Origin: Sphingomonas hankyongi
GTDB taxonomy: Bacteria; Pseudomonadota; Alphaproteobacteria; Sphingomonadales; Sphingomonadaceae
Length of the DNA stretch: 64,000 nt
Direction: 5' to 3'
Assembly: GCF_023516575.1 (NCBI RefSeq)
Contig: NZ_JAMGBE010000002.1
Coordinates: forward strand, 1 to 64,000
The position numbers and the translations under genes are program-made. The notes below the pieces were generated by a model that was not told where the DNA came from, searched no databases, and worked only from the letters and a program-made list of their open reading frames with translations. Numbering within the stretch: position 1 is the first letter of the stretch; every line of letters starts with the position of its first letter. Shown piece after piece: positions 56,100 through 64,000 of the stretch.

Positions 56100-56402
56100 C
56101 TAGCCTCTCTTGCGATCCGCATTCCTGTAGGGGACTTTATCAAGCTTCTGACGCAGCTCTTCGATAGAAGCGTCGTCAGTGTCGGACCCCGAATATTTGG
56201 ACTCGAGGTCGGCCTCCTCCGAAGTTTGCTCTCGGAAATAGGTAATCGTCAGACGCTTCCCAAAGATCTCGTCGCCACGGATTTTCATCTCCGCTTCGCA
56301 GTCAGCCGGCAAATTATCGCGTATTGTTTGAAGGTAGCGAATGAGGTCGTCCAGCGAAGTAAACTCGCTGATATCGATGTAGTCCTTCACGCGTCTTGCC
56401 AC
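56100..56402 (-). CDS. hypothetical 100-residue charged protein
   Basis: 100 residues from a GTG at 56402 with GGAGAGAG eight bases before it. A first part (~8-60) looks alpha/beta: VKDYIDISEFTSLDDLIRY, CEAEMKIRGDEIFGKRLTITYF. The tail is acidic, then basic (SEEADLESKYSGSDTDDAS, KVPYRNADRKRG). No family recognised. It lies between two related Crp/Fnr genes and could be a target or partner of them. Confidence 0.55.
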   Translation of the reverse strand: MARRVKDYIDISEFTSLDDLIRYLQTIRDNLPADCEAEMKIRGDEIFGKRLTITYFREQTSEEADLESKYSGSDTDDASIEELRQKLDKVPYRNADRKRG

Positions 56403-56559
56403 TGGCGATCTCTCTCCGGCCGGTTATTGGACATCGCTGAGAACTGCGTCGCGACGCCACTAGGTCGCTCAACACCGCGGTGCAACGCGCCGATACTCGA
56501 AAAATTTGCCTTCGAAAGGACAGGCTGGGCATGCGTTGCGCTAGGCGGCGCCTGAGCAT

Positions 56560-57342
56560 TCAAGAATTGGCGTTCAGATGCCGCCCTTCATGATCCAGGT
56601 GCAGGTAATTGGGGTTGAACATCGCCACGTCCATCATCCGCTTCAGATCGCGGATGTGAAGCTGCTTGCGCTCGAGTTCGATGAGGGCATCTCGACGCAA
56701 CTCCTGCAGAGTTCGGTTCACATGCACCGATGTAAGGCCGGTCGCGTCCGCGAGATCGTTCTGCGTCAGCGGAAAGTCGCAGCGGCCGTCCCTCGCCCGC
56801 CTCACCGCGTCCAGACGCAGGTAAAGTTCAGTCAACAGATGAGCGAGGCGTTCGTAAGCGCTGCGCTGTCCGAGGTTCAGCGTCCATTCTCGCTGAATGG
56901 CAACGGTGACGAGCTCATGCCACCACAACGCTTGCGTGACGCGTGGGCGCTCTGCTGTCAGCGACCCCATCTCGTCGGGCGTGATCATCGCGACTTTCAG
57001 CCGAGTAATGGCTCCGATGCTGTGATCCATGTGCCTCAGGATGTAGACGTTCAGATCGCAGAAATCGCCCGGGACAAAGAGGCTGACGATCTGGCGCTTC
57101 CCGTCTGGCAGGGTTTTGTACCTGCACGCCCAGCCGTCGAGGACGAGGTGAACGAAACGCGGCTTGTCGCCCTCGCTGATCAGGTCGCGGCGCGCGTCAA
57201 CGTATCGGATGTTTCGGCTGATGCTCGAAAGCGCTGCGCGATTGTCCTTTGAGAGACTCGTGAATGCTTCGAGCTTCAAAACCACTGCCGGATCCGAGCC
57301 GAAGTAACAACGGTAGGCGGCGTCATCACGCTTCACCCTCAC
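56560..57342 (-). CDS. Crp/Fnr-family regulator B
   Basis: 260 residues. Effector domain: LISEGDKPRFVHLVLDGWACRYKTLPDGKRQIVSLFVPGDFCDLNVYIL; linker REWTLNLGQRSAYERLAHLL; helix-turn-helix FPLTQNDLADATGLTSVHVNRTLQELRRD, then ELERKQLHI. No Fe-S Cys cluster. A close paralogue of regulator A. The start could be a few residues downstream. A 257-base gap to rplM follows; it holds an imperfect inverted repeat around 57477..57500. Confidence 0.88.
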   Translation of the reverse strand: MRVKRDDAAYRCYFGSDPAVVLKLEAFTSLSKDNRAALSSISRNIRYVDARRDLISEGDKPRFVHLVLDGWACRYKTLPDGKRQIVSLFVPGDFCDLNVYILRHMDHSIGAITRLKVAMITPDEMGSLTAERPRVTQALWWHELVTVAIQREWTLNLGQRSAYERLAHLLTELYLRLDAVRRARDGRCDFPLTQNDLADATGLTSVHVNRTLQELRRDALIELERKQLHIRDLKRMMDVAMFNPNYLHLDHEGRHLNANS

Positions 57343-57516
57343 CTATGCTATTTTGCCACTACGCAGAAAGCTCGCGAGCGTCGTCTGAAAGAGGCGGTCG
57401 AGCCATCGGTATATATCATGGCTGTGCCGCGAGCGCTCCAACGTAAAATTCGACTCCCAATGCACTCTAAGCGTTGAGGGGTATTATTTTACCTCTCTAG
57501 AATTGCCCGCTTTTCC

Positions 57517-57576
57517 TTGACTTTTCGCTGCCGCCCCGCAAATAGCGCTTCCGCAGCGCCGCTCTTTGACGGCGCT
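57517..57576 (+). promoter_or_regulatory. rplM promoter and leader hairpin
   Basis: TTGACT at 57517..57522 is a good -35; the -10 about 17 bases on is weak (AAATAG). In the leader, AGCGCCG (57555..57561) pairs with CGGCGCT (57570..57576) around an eight-base loop, directly followed by TTTTC. This looks like a weak terminator or a ribosomal-protein binding hairpin. GAGAGG is the ribosome site just before the ATG. Confidence 0.45.
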
Positions 57577-57599
57577 TTTCGCTTTAGAGAGGTTCCGCC

Positions 57600-58079
57600 A
57601 TGAAGGCGCTGATGAAAACGACCAAGTCGGCAAAGCCGGCTGAGGTCGAAAAAAAGTGGCATTTGATCGATGCCGACGGACTGGTGGTCGGTCGCGTTGC
57701 AACGATTATCGCCAATATCCTGCGCGGCAAGCATAAGCCGAGCTTCACCCCGCACGTTGATTGCGGCGACCATGTCGTAGTCATCAATGCGGACAAGGTT
57801 CGCTTCACTGGCCGCAAGCTCGACCAAAAGGTCTATTACAAGCACACCGGCTATGCTGGTGGCATCAAAAGCGTGACCGCTGGGAAGGTGCTCGAAGGGC
57901 GTTTCCCCGAGCGCGTCCTCGAGAAGGCCGTCGAGCGCATGATCCCGCGCGGGCCCCTCGGCCGCGATCAGATGCGGGCCCTGCACCTCTACAACGGCGC
58001 GGAGCATCCGCACGCTGGGCAGAACCCAGAAGTCCTCGACGTCGCGGGCATGAACCGCAAGAACAAGGTGGGCGCCTAA
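57600..58079 (+). CDS. rplM: 50S ribosomal protein L13
   Basis: 159 residues. Marks: [62 protein letters not shown] and [29 protein letters not shown]. Full length. Its stop shares one base with the rpsI start (TAATG). Usual L13-S9 pair. Confidence 0.97.
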   Translation: MKALMKTTKSAKPAEVEKKWHLIDADGLVVGRVATIIANILRGKHKPSFTPHVDCGDHVVVINADKVRFTGRKLDQKVYYKHTGYAGGIKSVTAGKVLEGRFPERVLEKAVERMIPRGPLGRDQMRALHLYNGAEHPHAGQNPEVLDVAGMNRKNKVGA

Positions 58080-58624
58080 TGTCCGATACTCGTGAATCCA
58101 TCGCCGACCAGCTCGGCGCCACTCCCGCTCCACCGGCGGAGTCCCCTCAGGCTGAAGCTCCAGCTGCCGAAGCGCCTGCAGCAGCGCCTCCTCCGGTCCA
58201 GGAAGCGGCTCCGCTTCGCGAGCAGCAGCTCGACAAGTTCGGTCGGGCTTATGCGACCGGTCGCCGTAAGGACGCGGTCGCGCGTGTCTGGCTGAAGCCG
58301 GGCTCGGGCAAGATCCTCGTCAACGGGCGCGAGCAGGAAGTCTATTTCGCGCGTCCCACGCTGCGGCTGGTCATCAACCAGCCGTTCGACGTCGCGGATC
58401 GCCGAGACCAGTATGACGTGATCGCGACCGTCAAGGGCGGAGGGCTGTCGGGACAGGCCGGCGCCGTGAAGCACGGCATCGCCCAGGCGCTCAGCCGCTA
58501 CGAACCGGCTCTCCGCACGGTCGTCAAGCAGGCGGGGTTCCTGACTCGCGACCCGCGCGTCGTCGAGCGCAAGAAGTACGGTCGCGCCAAGGCACGCCGC
58601 AGCTTCCAGTTCTCGAAGCGCTAG
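58079..58624 (+). CDS. rpsI: 30S ribosomal protein S9 with long Ala/Pro-rich N-terminus
   Basis: 181 residues, about 50 more than the usual ~130. The added head (after [11 protein letters not shown]) is full of Ala, Pro and Glu ([20 protein letters not shown]). S9 core: [57 protein letters not shown] and the tail [16 protein letters not shown], which reaches the P-site tRNA. Such heads occur in several alphaproteobacteria. Confidence 0.96.
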   Translation: MSDTRESIADQLGATPAPPAESPQAEAPAAEAPAAAPPPVQEAAPLREQQLDKFGRAYATGRRKDAVARVWLKPGSGKILVNGREQEVYFARPTLRLVINQPFDVADRRDQYDVIATVKGGGLSGQAGAVKHGIAQALSRYEPALRTVVKQAGFLTRDPRVVERKKYGRAKARRSFQFSKR

Positions 58625-58645
58625 TCGCCTTCAGTTCGAAACAAG

Positions 58646-58678
58646 AAGGGCGGTTGGGACTATCCCAGCCGCCCTTTT
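58646..58678 (+). terminator. rho-independent terminator after rpsI
   Basis: Stem of 14 pairs (one G-U) from AAGGGCGGTTGGGA to TCCCAGCCGCCCTT with a three-base loop, then TTTT. Ends the rplM-rpsI transcript. Confidence 0.85.
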
Positions 58679-58696
58679 CGATTCTAGGCTGCAACG

Positions 58697-59959
58697 ATGC
58701 GCCGCCTCCTCATTGCCATCCTTGCGCTGCAATTCGCCTCGCCTGCCGCCGGCGAGACATTCCTGCTAAGACCTGCACGGGTCTTCGACGGCGTGAATCC
58801 TCAGCTGCACGAAGGCTGGTCCGTGATTGTCGAAGGCGACAAGATCGCCGCCGTTGGTCCGAACCTCCCTCCTCCCGTCGGCGCGAAGCTGATCGACCTT
58901 CCTGGCGCGACACTGATGCCCGGCATGATCGAGGGTCATTCTCACCTCTTCCTGCACCCCTACAACGAGACCTTGTGGGACGATCAGGTCCTTCACGAGC
59001 CGCTGGCGCTCCGCACAGCCCGCGCGGTTGTCAACGCGGAACGGACGCTTGATGCCGGCTTCACGACGGAGCGCGATCTCGGCACCGAGGGCGCAGGCTT
59101 CGCGGACGTCGGCCTCAAGCAGGCGATCAACCAGAGCGTTGTCCCCGGCCCTCGCCTGCTTGTCTCGACCAAGGCTATCGTTGCCCGCGGTGCCTACGGC
59201 CCGAAGGGCTTCGAGCCCGGGCTGTCCGTTCCGCAGGGCGCGCAGGAGGTCGCCGGCGAAGACGAGACTATTCGGGCGGTGCGGGACCAGATCGCCGGCG
59301 GCGCGGATGTCGTGAAGTTCTACGCCGACTATCATTGGGGCAAAGGCGAACCGACCCGCGTCACGCTATCGCAGGCTGAGTTGGATGCCGGAGTGGCAGC
59401 GGCACATGATGCGGGCCGCCAAGTGGCTGTTCACGCCACCACAGCGGAAGGCATGATACGGGCCGTCGGGGCCGGCGCGGACACTATCGAGCACGGTTAC
59501 GGCGGCACGGAGACCGTATTCCAGGCCATGCGTGCCAAGGGGATCGCGCTATGCGCCACTCTCGCGGCCTCGGAGGCTTACGCGCGCTATTTCGAGAATT
59601 GGAACGGTCTGGAACCGGCCCCCGAGAACGTGCAGGAAAATCGCCGCTCGTTCCGTCTGGCAATGAAGGAGGGTGTGCCAATCTGCATGGGCGGTGACGT
59701 GGGCGTGTACACGCACGGCCAGAATTGGCTCGAGATGGACGCCATGCAACGCGCAGGCATGGCGCCGGCCCAGGTGCTTATCGCAGCGACGTCCGGGAAC
59801 GCCCGGATCTTCCGCCTGGCCGATCGCGGCGAGGTGCGGCCCGGCTTGATCGCCGACCTTGTGGTGGTCGACGGGGACCCGACAATATCCGTCTCGGCGG
59901 TGCGTAATGTCCGCATGGTCATGAAGGGCGGGCAGATCGTTCGCGGAAACAGCCGCTGA
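58697..59959 (+). CDS. exported amidohydrolase (imidazolonepropionase/prolidase-like)
   Basis: 420 residues. Signal peptide RRLLIAILALQFASPAAG. Metal site intact: MIEGHSHLFLH (His-x-His), Lys in ADVVKFYADYHWG, His in VAVHATTAEG, His in TIEHGYGG and Asp in CMGGDVGVYTHG. So it should be an active two-metal hydrolase on dipeptides or cyclic amides in the periplasm. Stop shares a base with the DDAH-like gene (TGATG). Confidence 0.92.
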   Translation: MRRLLIAILALQFASPAAGETFLLRPARVFDGVNPQLHEGWSVIVEGDKIAAVGPNLPPPVGAKLIDLPGATLMPGMIEGHSHLFLHPYNETLWDDQVLHEPLALRTARAVVNAERTLDAGFTTERDLGTEGAGFADVGLKQAINQSVVPGPRLLVSTKAIVARGAYGPKGFEPGLSVPQGAQEVAGEDETIRAVRDQIAGGADVVKFYADYHWGKGEPTRVTLSQAELDAGVAAAHDAGRQVAVHATTAEGMIRAVGAGADTIEHGYGGTETVFQAMRAKGIALCATLAASEAYARYFENWNGLEPAPENVQENRRSFRLAMKEGVPICMGGDVGVYTHGQNWLEMDAMQRAGMAPAQVLIAATSGNARIFRLADRGEVRPGLIADLVVVDGDPTISVSAVRNVRMVMKGGQIVRGNSR

Positions 59960-60729
59960 TGCGCGCGTTCACCCGCGCTGTCAGTCCGCGGATTGCCGAA
60001 TGCCAACTCACTCATCTCGAGCGAGTGCCGATCGACGTCGCAAAAGCCGCGGCTCAGCATGCTGCCTATGAGGCTGCCCTTTCAGCCGCCGGATTCGACG
60101 TCATCCGGCTACCGGAGCTAGCGGACGATCCTGACGCCGTGTTTGTGGAGGATACTGCGATCCTCCTGGACAAACATGCAATCATCACCCGTCCAGGCGC
60201 CGCCTCGCGAATAGGCGAAACGGCTTCGACCGAGGCAGGTCTCGCCAACCATTTCGAGGTTCATCGGATCGAAAATGGCTTCCTCGATGGCGGCGACGTC
60301 ATGCGGATCGGCAAAATCCTGTACGTTGGCCTGTCCACGCGGACGGATGCATTGGGCATCTCGTCGCTGCAGAACATCGCGTCCGCGCTGGGTTACGAGG
60401 TGATCCACGCCGAGCTGCGCGATTGCCTACACCTGAAGACCGGCGTGACCTTCCCAGGGATAGACGCCGCCGGACGCCCTCTTCTCCTATACGATCCGCG
60501 CTCGGTCGATTCCGCGCAATTCGCCGATGTTGAACCTCTGGCAGTGGCCGATGGTGAGCGTGCCGCGGCAAACTGCTTGCGCGCGAACAGAAGACTCATC
60601 CTCCCCGCCGGGAATCCCCGCACCGCGGACCGCTTGCGAGCAAAGGGCTTCGACGTCGTCGAGCTGGATGTATCCGAACTTCAGAAGGCCGAGGCAGGTG
60701 TGACCTGCATGAGCCTGATCGACGGCTAG
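59959..60729 (+). CDS. dimethylarginine dimethylaminohydrolase-like enzyme
   Basis: 256 residues. Marks of the DDAH group: DAVFVEDTAILL (~55), FLDGGDVMRIGKILYVG (~108), CLHLKTGVTF (His, ~155) and the Cys in AGVTCMSLIDG at the very end. Such enzymes release dimethylamine and citrulline from methylated arginine; others act on related guanidines. Second member of the superfamily in this window after ctlX. Its end overlaps the oligopeptidase gene by four bases. Confidence 0.9.
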   Translation: MRAFTRAVSPRIAECQLTHLERVPIDVAKAAAQHAAYEAALSAAGFDVIRLPELADDPDAVFVEDTAILLDKHAIITRPGAASRIGETASTEAGLANHFEVHRIENGFLDGGDVMRIGKILYVGLSTRTDALGISSLQNIASALGYEVIHAELRDCLHLKTGVTFPGIDAAGRPLLLYDPRSVDSAQFADVEPLAVADGERAAANCLRANRRLILPAGNPRTADRLRAKGFDVVELDVSELQKAEAGVTCMSLIDG

Positions 60730-62597
60730 ACCAGCGCTTCGGCCTGGTCGAGCACCTTGCTGAAGCTATCGACGATCAGCCGGTACGGCTCTGCAGTGGC
60801 CATATCGAGGCCCCCGCCCTTCAGCAGATTATAGCCGTAGTCCGACCCGCCAGCGCGCAGCACGCCGAGATAACGGTCCCTGTCCGCCGGCGTGCCGTGC
60901 ATGACCTTCTGCGCGAAATAGTTCGCGGCGGTGATCGAGGTCGCATATTGCCAGACGTAGAAGCCGAAGAAGAAGTGCTGGATGTACATCCATTCGGCCG
61001 AATACACCGGCTCCAGCATGACCTTCGGGCCGTGATAGCGCTTCAGAAGGTCGAAATAGAGCGCCGACATCTTCTCGCCTGAGAGTGCCTCGCCCTTGTT
61101 GGCCAGGTCGTTGATGGCCAGCTGGAACTCCGCGAACATGGCCTGGCGGAAAAATGTCCCGCGATAATTCTCCATGATCTGGCCGAGGTAGAAGAGCTTC
61201 TCCTCCTTCGACTTCGCCCTTTCGACCATCATGTTGGCGAGCAGCAGCTCGTGAGCTGTGGAAGCAACCTCGGCTGTGAAGGTGGGGTAGTTGGACAGCT
61301 CGTACGGCTGCGCGGCATTTGCGAGCAGGGTATGCATCGCATGGCCCCACTCGTGCGCGTAGGTGGTTAGCCCGTCGTATTTGTCGCTGAGGTTGAGCAG
61401 CAGGTAGGGGTGAACGTCATAGGCCCCCGGCTGCATATAGGCCCCGGATGCTTTGCCTTGGCGAGGCAAGGGATCCATCCAGCGTTTGGCGCTCGCGTCG
61501 GCGAAGATGCGCCCGTAATCCGGGCCAAGAGGCTTGATCGCGTCGATCGTCAGCTGCCGCATCTCGGCCAGGCTGTAGCTCCGATCCGATTTCACCAGCG
61601 GCGGATAGATGTCCCAATAGCCCATGTCGGAAAGGCCGAGCATGCGGCGGCGGAGCTCGAAATAGCGATGGAGCACCGGCAGGCCGCGATTGGTCTCGGC
61701 GATCAGCGAGCGATAAACCGCCTCAGGCAGATTGCTGCCGTCGAGCGCGGCCTGCAGCGCACTGTCGTATTTGCGCGCCTTGGCAGTGAACTTGTCACCA
61801 TTGACCTTGGCCGCGAGGGCGGTCCCGAGGGTATTTTCGAACGCTTTGTAGCTGCCCCAGAATTTGTCGAAGACATTTTTGCGATCGTTGCGATCGAGGG
61901 CACCCCGAGCGAGCGTGTAGCCTTGATCGTCCAGGCGGATTTCCTTGCCATCGCTCAGCTTCACCGTCGGCCGCGGAATGTCCGACGCAGCTAGCTGGTC
62001 GCGGATGTCCTGGGGCCCTGCGAGCGGCGTGTTCGCCGAAGCAAGCAGTGCCTCTTCGTCGGGCGAAAGCGTGTGCGCCGACGTGCGAATGACATCGCGC
62101 AGATAGAAAGCGAACTTGCCGAGGCCCGGATCGGCTTTGATGAATTCATTCACTTTAGCCCCGCCGAGAGCGACGATCTCCGGGTTCGTCCATGCGGTCG
62201 CTTCGCCAAGGGCCGTGAAGACGTCCTGCGCCTGGCTCTTACGCTCCTGGTTGGGCGAAACGCGCAGATCCTCGTCGGCCTTGAGCGACGCATAGGTGTA
62301 CAACCGTGACGTCCGCTTGTTGATCTCCGATTGCGCGTCAAGGACGGCGCGCATGGTCGACGCGCCACGTCCCAGCGTGCCCTTGTGCGTTTTGAGCGAC
62401 GGTATCGCCTTCAACAGCGCCTGGCGCTCGGTCTCCCATGCAGCATCGCTCGGATAAAGGTCGGCAAGGTCCCACGCTGCTGCCGTGGATCCGCCGCCAG
62501 CCGCTGTTTGCGCGAACGCTCGAGCGGGTGCGGCTACAGAAACGGCGGTGGCTACGGCGGCGGTCGCCAGGATCTCACGGCGTGACAGATCGAGCAT
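60726..62597 (-). CDS. oligoendopeptidase F (M3), Tat-exported
   Basis: 623 residues from an ATG at 62597 with GGAGGGG well placed before it. N-terminus has a twin-arginine signal, SRREILATAAVATAVSV, then ARAFAQ, so it is likely folded before export, unusual for PepF which is often cytosolic. M3 zinc motif: YAHEWGHAMHTLL near residue 415; other marks: TSRLYTYASLKADEDLR, FHFFFGFYVWQYATS-like PFxx at the end (IQHFFFGFYVWQYATS). Cleaves peptides of about 7-17 residues. Confidence 0.93.
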   Translation of the reverse strand: MLDLSRREILATAAVATAVSVAAPARAFAQTAAGGGSTAAAWDLADLYPSDAAWETERQALLKAIPSLKTHKGTLGRGASTMRAVLDAQSEINKRTSRLYTYASLKADEDLRVSPNQERKSQAQDVFTALGEATAWTNPEIVALGGAKVNEFIKADPGLGKFAFYLRDVIRTSAHTLSPDEEALLASANTPLAGPQDIRDQLAASDIPRPTVKLSDGKEIRLDDQGYTLARGALDRNDRKNVFDKFWGSYKAFENTLGTALAAKVNGDKFTAKARKYDSALQAALDGSNLPEAVYRSLIAETNRGLPVLHRYFELRRRMLGLSDMGYWDIYPPLVKSDRSYSLAEMRQLTIDAIKPLGPDYGRIFADASAKRWMDPLPRQGKASGAYMQPGAYDVHPYLLLNLSDKYDGLTTYAHEWGHAMHTLLANAAQPYELSNYPTFTAEVASTAHELLLANMMVERAKSKEEKLFYLGQIMENYRGTFFRQAMFAEFQLAINDLANKGEALSGEKMSALYFDLLKRYHGPKVMLEPVYSAEWMYIQHFFFGFYVWQYATSITAANYFAQKVMHGTPADRDRYLGVLRAGGSDYGYNLLKGGGLDMATAEPYRLIVDSFSKVLDQAEALV

Positions 62598-62686
62598 CAA
62601 CTAACCCCTCCCGGTAGGCGGGAAGAGCCTTGGCATGCGCATCAACAGTACGCCAGACCCGGTCGACGAATGGCCGAACGGCGGAC

Positions 62687-63682
62687 TCAGCGGTTCACGG
62701 TCTCCATTCCGCGCTCGTGATAGCGTTCGCCGGCGGCCGCGCCCGGCGGCAGGATTTCGTCCAGGCGGCGCAGATCCTCTTCCGTGAGCCGGACGTCGAG
62801 CGCATCGATATTCTCGTCGAGATAGCGCCGCCTTTTCGTCCCCGGAATGGGAACGACGTCGTCTCCCTTGGCGAGCACCCACGCGAGGGCCAGCTGGGCG
62901 GTGGTGCAGCCTTTGTCGCGAGCCAAAGCCTCGACTTCGCGAACCAGCTGAATGTTTTTCTCGAAGTTCTCGCCCGTGAAGCGGGGATGGAAACGCCGGA
63001 AGTCATCGTCCGGAAAGTCCTCCGGAGACTTGATCTGGCCGGTCAGGAAACCGCGCCCGAGAGGCGAATAAGCGACATATCCGATACCCAGCTCGCGAAC
63101 CGTTGGAAGCACCTCCGCTTCCGCATCGCGACTCCAGAGGGAAAGCTCCGTCTGCACGGCAGTGATCGGATGCGTTGCGTGAGCGGCCCGGATGGTGCGG
63201 GGCGCAGCTTCGCTAAGGCCGAGGAAGCGGATTTTCCCCTCCTCCCTGAGCCGTGCCATTTCGCCCACCGTGTCTTCGATATGCACGTTCGGGTCGACGC
63301 GATGCTGGTAATAGAGATCGATCACGTCCACGCCGAGGCGCTTCAGGCTCGCCTCGCAGGCCGAGCGGACATATTCCGGGTCTCCGCGCACGCCGGCAAA
63401 TTCTCCGTTCGGCCCGCGCACGTTGCCGAATTTGGTTGCGAGGAAAACCTGGTCTCGACGATCGCGAATGGCTCGGCCGACGAGTTCCTCATTCCTGCCG
63501 ACACCATACATGTCGGCGGTATCGAGAAAGGTCACACCGCGGTCGATCGCGTGATGGATGGTCGCGATCGACTCGTCATCGCTGCCGCTCCCATAGAATT
63601 CGCTCATCCCCATGCAGCCCAGGCCGATCGCCGAGACTTCGGGGCCTTCCCGTCCAAGCCGCCGTTTTCCGATCGTGTGCAT
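62687..63682 (-). CDS. aldo/keto reductase
   Basis: 331 residues from an ATG at 63682. Marks: [36 protein letters not shown] (Asp, Tyr), [11 protein letters not shown] (Lys), [11 protein letters not shown]-like [10 protein letters not shown] (His), [18 protein letters not shown] and [20 protein letters not shown]-linked reduction of aldehydes/ketones; substrate unknown. The branch (YajO/AKR with GCMGMSE) is common in soil bacteria. Confidence 0.93.
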   Translation of the reverse strand: MHTIGKRRLGREGPEVSAIGLGCMGMSEFYGSGSDDESIATIHHAIDRGVTFLDTADMYGVGRNEELVGRAIRDRRDQVFLATKFGNVRGPNGEFAGVRGDPEYVRSACEASLKRLGVDVIDLYYQHRVDPNVHIEDTVGEMARLREEGKIRFLGLSEAAPRTIRAAHATHPITAVQTELSLWSRDAEAEVLPTVRELGIGYVAYSPLGRGFLTGQIKSPEDFPDDDFRRFHPRFTGENFEKNIQLVREVEALARDKGCTTAQLALAWVLAKGDDVVPIPGTKRRRYLDENIDALDVRLTEEDLRRLDEILPPGAAAGERYHERGMETVNR

Positions 63683-63698
63683 GTGAAGGCTCCTGTGA

Positions 63699-63974
63699 TT
63701 ATTGGCCCAGCCGCTGGCGCAGCTCGTCGGCCTCAAATGGTACGCGGATGCGCTTGTGGCGACTGGTCGCACCCGAGATGATCGCGACTTCGGAACGGCT
63801 GATCCCAAGTGCCACGGCGAGGAGTTTCACGACGGCGTCATTCGCCGCTCCGTCCGCCGGCGCCTCAGTCACGCGAACCTCCAGCTCCTCGTGGCCGCCC
63901 GTAACTTGCCGCCAGGCGCCGATCCCGGGCTTCGACGCGCGCGGCGTCACGCGAATTCCGAACGTGCAGCTCAA
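63699..63974 (-). CDS. DUF167 (YggU) family protein
   Basis: 91 residues counted from a TTG at 63974. The frame stays open to the window end, so the true start may be outside. Marks: [40 protein letters not shown] and [16 protein letters not shown]. Small conserved fold, unknown function, often near YggT. Lies 16 bases before the aldo/keto reductase. Confidence 0.85.
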   Translation of the reverse strand: MSCTFGIRVTPRASKPGIGAWRQVTGGHEELEVRVTEAPADGAANDAVVKLLAVALGISRSEVAIISGATSRHKRIRVPFEADELRQRLGQ

Positions 63975-64000
63975 TCCATCGCCACGTGAGGCTGCCCTGT

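Overview
The window is GC-rich, densely packed chromosomal DNA that reads as an alphaproteobacterium of the order Sphingomonadales (Sphingomonas/Sphingomicrobium-like). Pointers are a CcrM-type GANTC methyltransferase with an unusual cluster of GANTC sites at its promoter, an aa3-type cytochrome oxidase subunit IV next to pntAA, dihydropteroate synthase with a long N-terminal extension, and a leftover C-terminus of a sphingomonad-type TonB-dependent receptor. The genus is inferred, not proven. I saw no integrase, transposase, phage gene, plasmid gene or CRISPR array. Most genes are core or widely shared, and many are coupled by ATGA/GTGA overlaps.

Layout. 1-0.84 kb: start of a large secreted RTX/cadherin-like protein. 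1-7 kb: a capsule/exopolysaccharide locus on the minus strand (export lipoprotein, Wzc-type tyrosine kinase, helper protein, O-antigen ligase/polymerase, small membrane protein). 7-11.6 kb: phosphatase, apaG, recO, uvrC, amino-acid racemase. 11.8-20.6 kb: ctlX, and a transhydrogenase operon split in two. pntAB-pntB and pntAA-coxIV are separated by a CHASE2-GGDEF-EAL protein, a tiny 26-residue peptide gene with its own promoter and terminator, yjbQ, ybaK and a FAD oxidoreductase. 20.7-28.6 kb: an NtrC-like regulator with an altered GAFTGA loop, a DUF2233 protein, folP, ccrM, rnhB, a ThiD-VOC fusion and glmM. 28.6-33.9 kb: an operon of peptide transporter, two amidohydrolases and an NnrU-like protein. 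34-43.4 kb: nitroreductase, GntR regulator, bioY, Sua5, msrA, a c-di-GMP module (PilZ, response regulator, EAL), an aldehyde dehydrogenase/aminotransferase pair, glutaredoxin and GST. 43.5-44.1 kb: a chimeric gene remnant with a strong terminator, and tRNA-Gln. 44.2-55 kb: M13 peptidase, ilvE, proC-ybjN-ubiK, tspO-tlyA-dxs, zur-merC, ctaA-cutA. 55-58.6 kb: two Crp/Fnr regulators around an unknown gene, then rplM-rpsI. 58.7-64 kb: an amidohydrolase, a DDAH-like hydrolase, a Tat-exported oligopeptidase, an aldo/keto reductase and a DUF167 protein.

Shared themes are peptide scavenging (POT transporter, three amidohydrolases, M13 and M3 peptidases), c-di-GMP/surface polysaccharide control, and cell-cycle methylation. 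The most novel-looking objects are the 26-residue Trp/Gly-rich peptide gene (17.0-17.24 kb), the six-site GANTC cluster between ccrM and rnhB, the amidohydrolase pair with one metal-site-less partner, and the tlyA gene with no normal start codon at its expected start.
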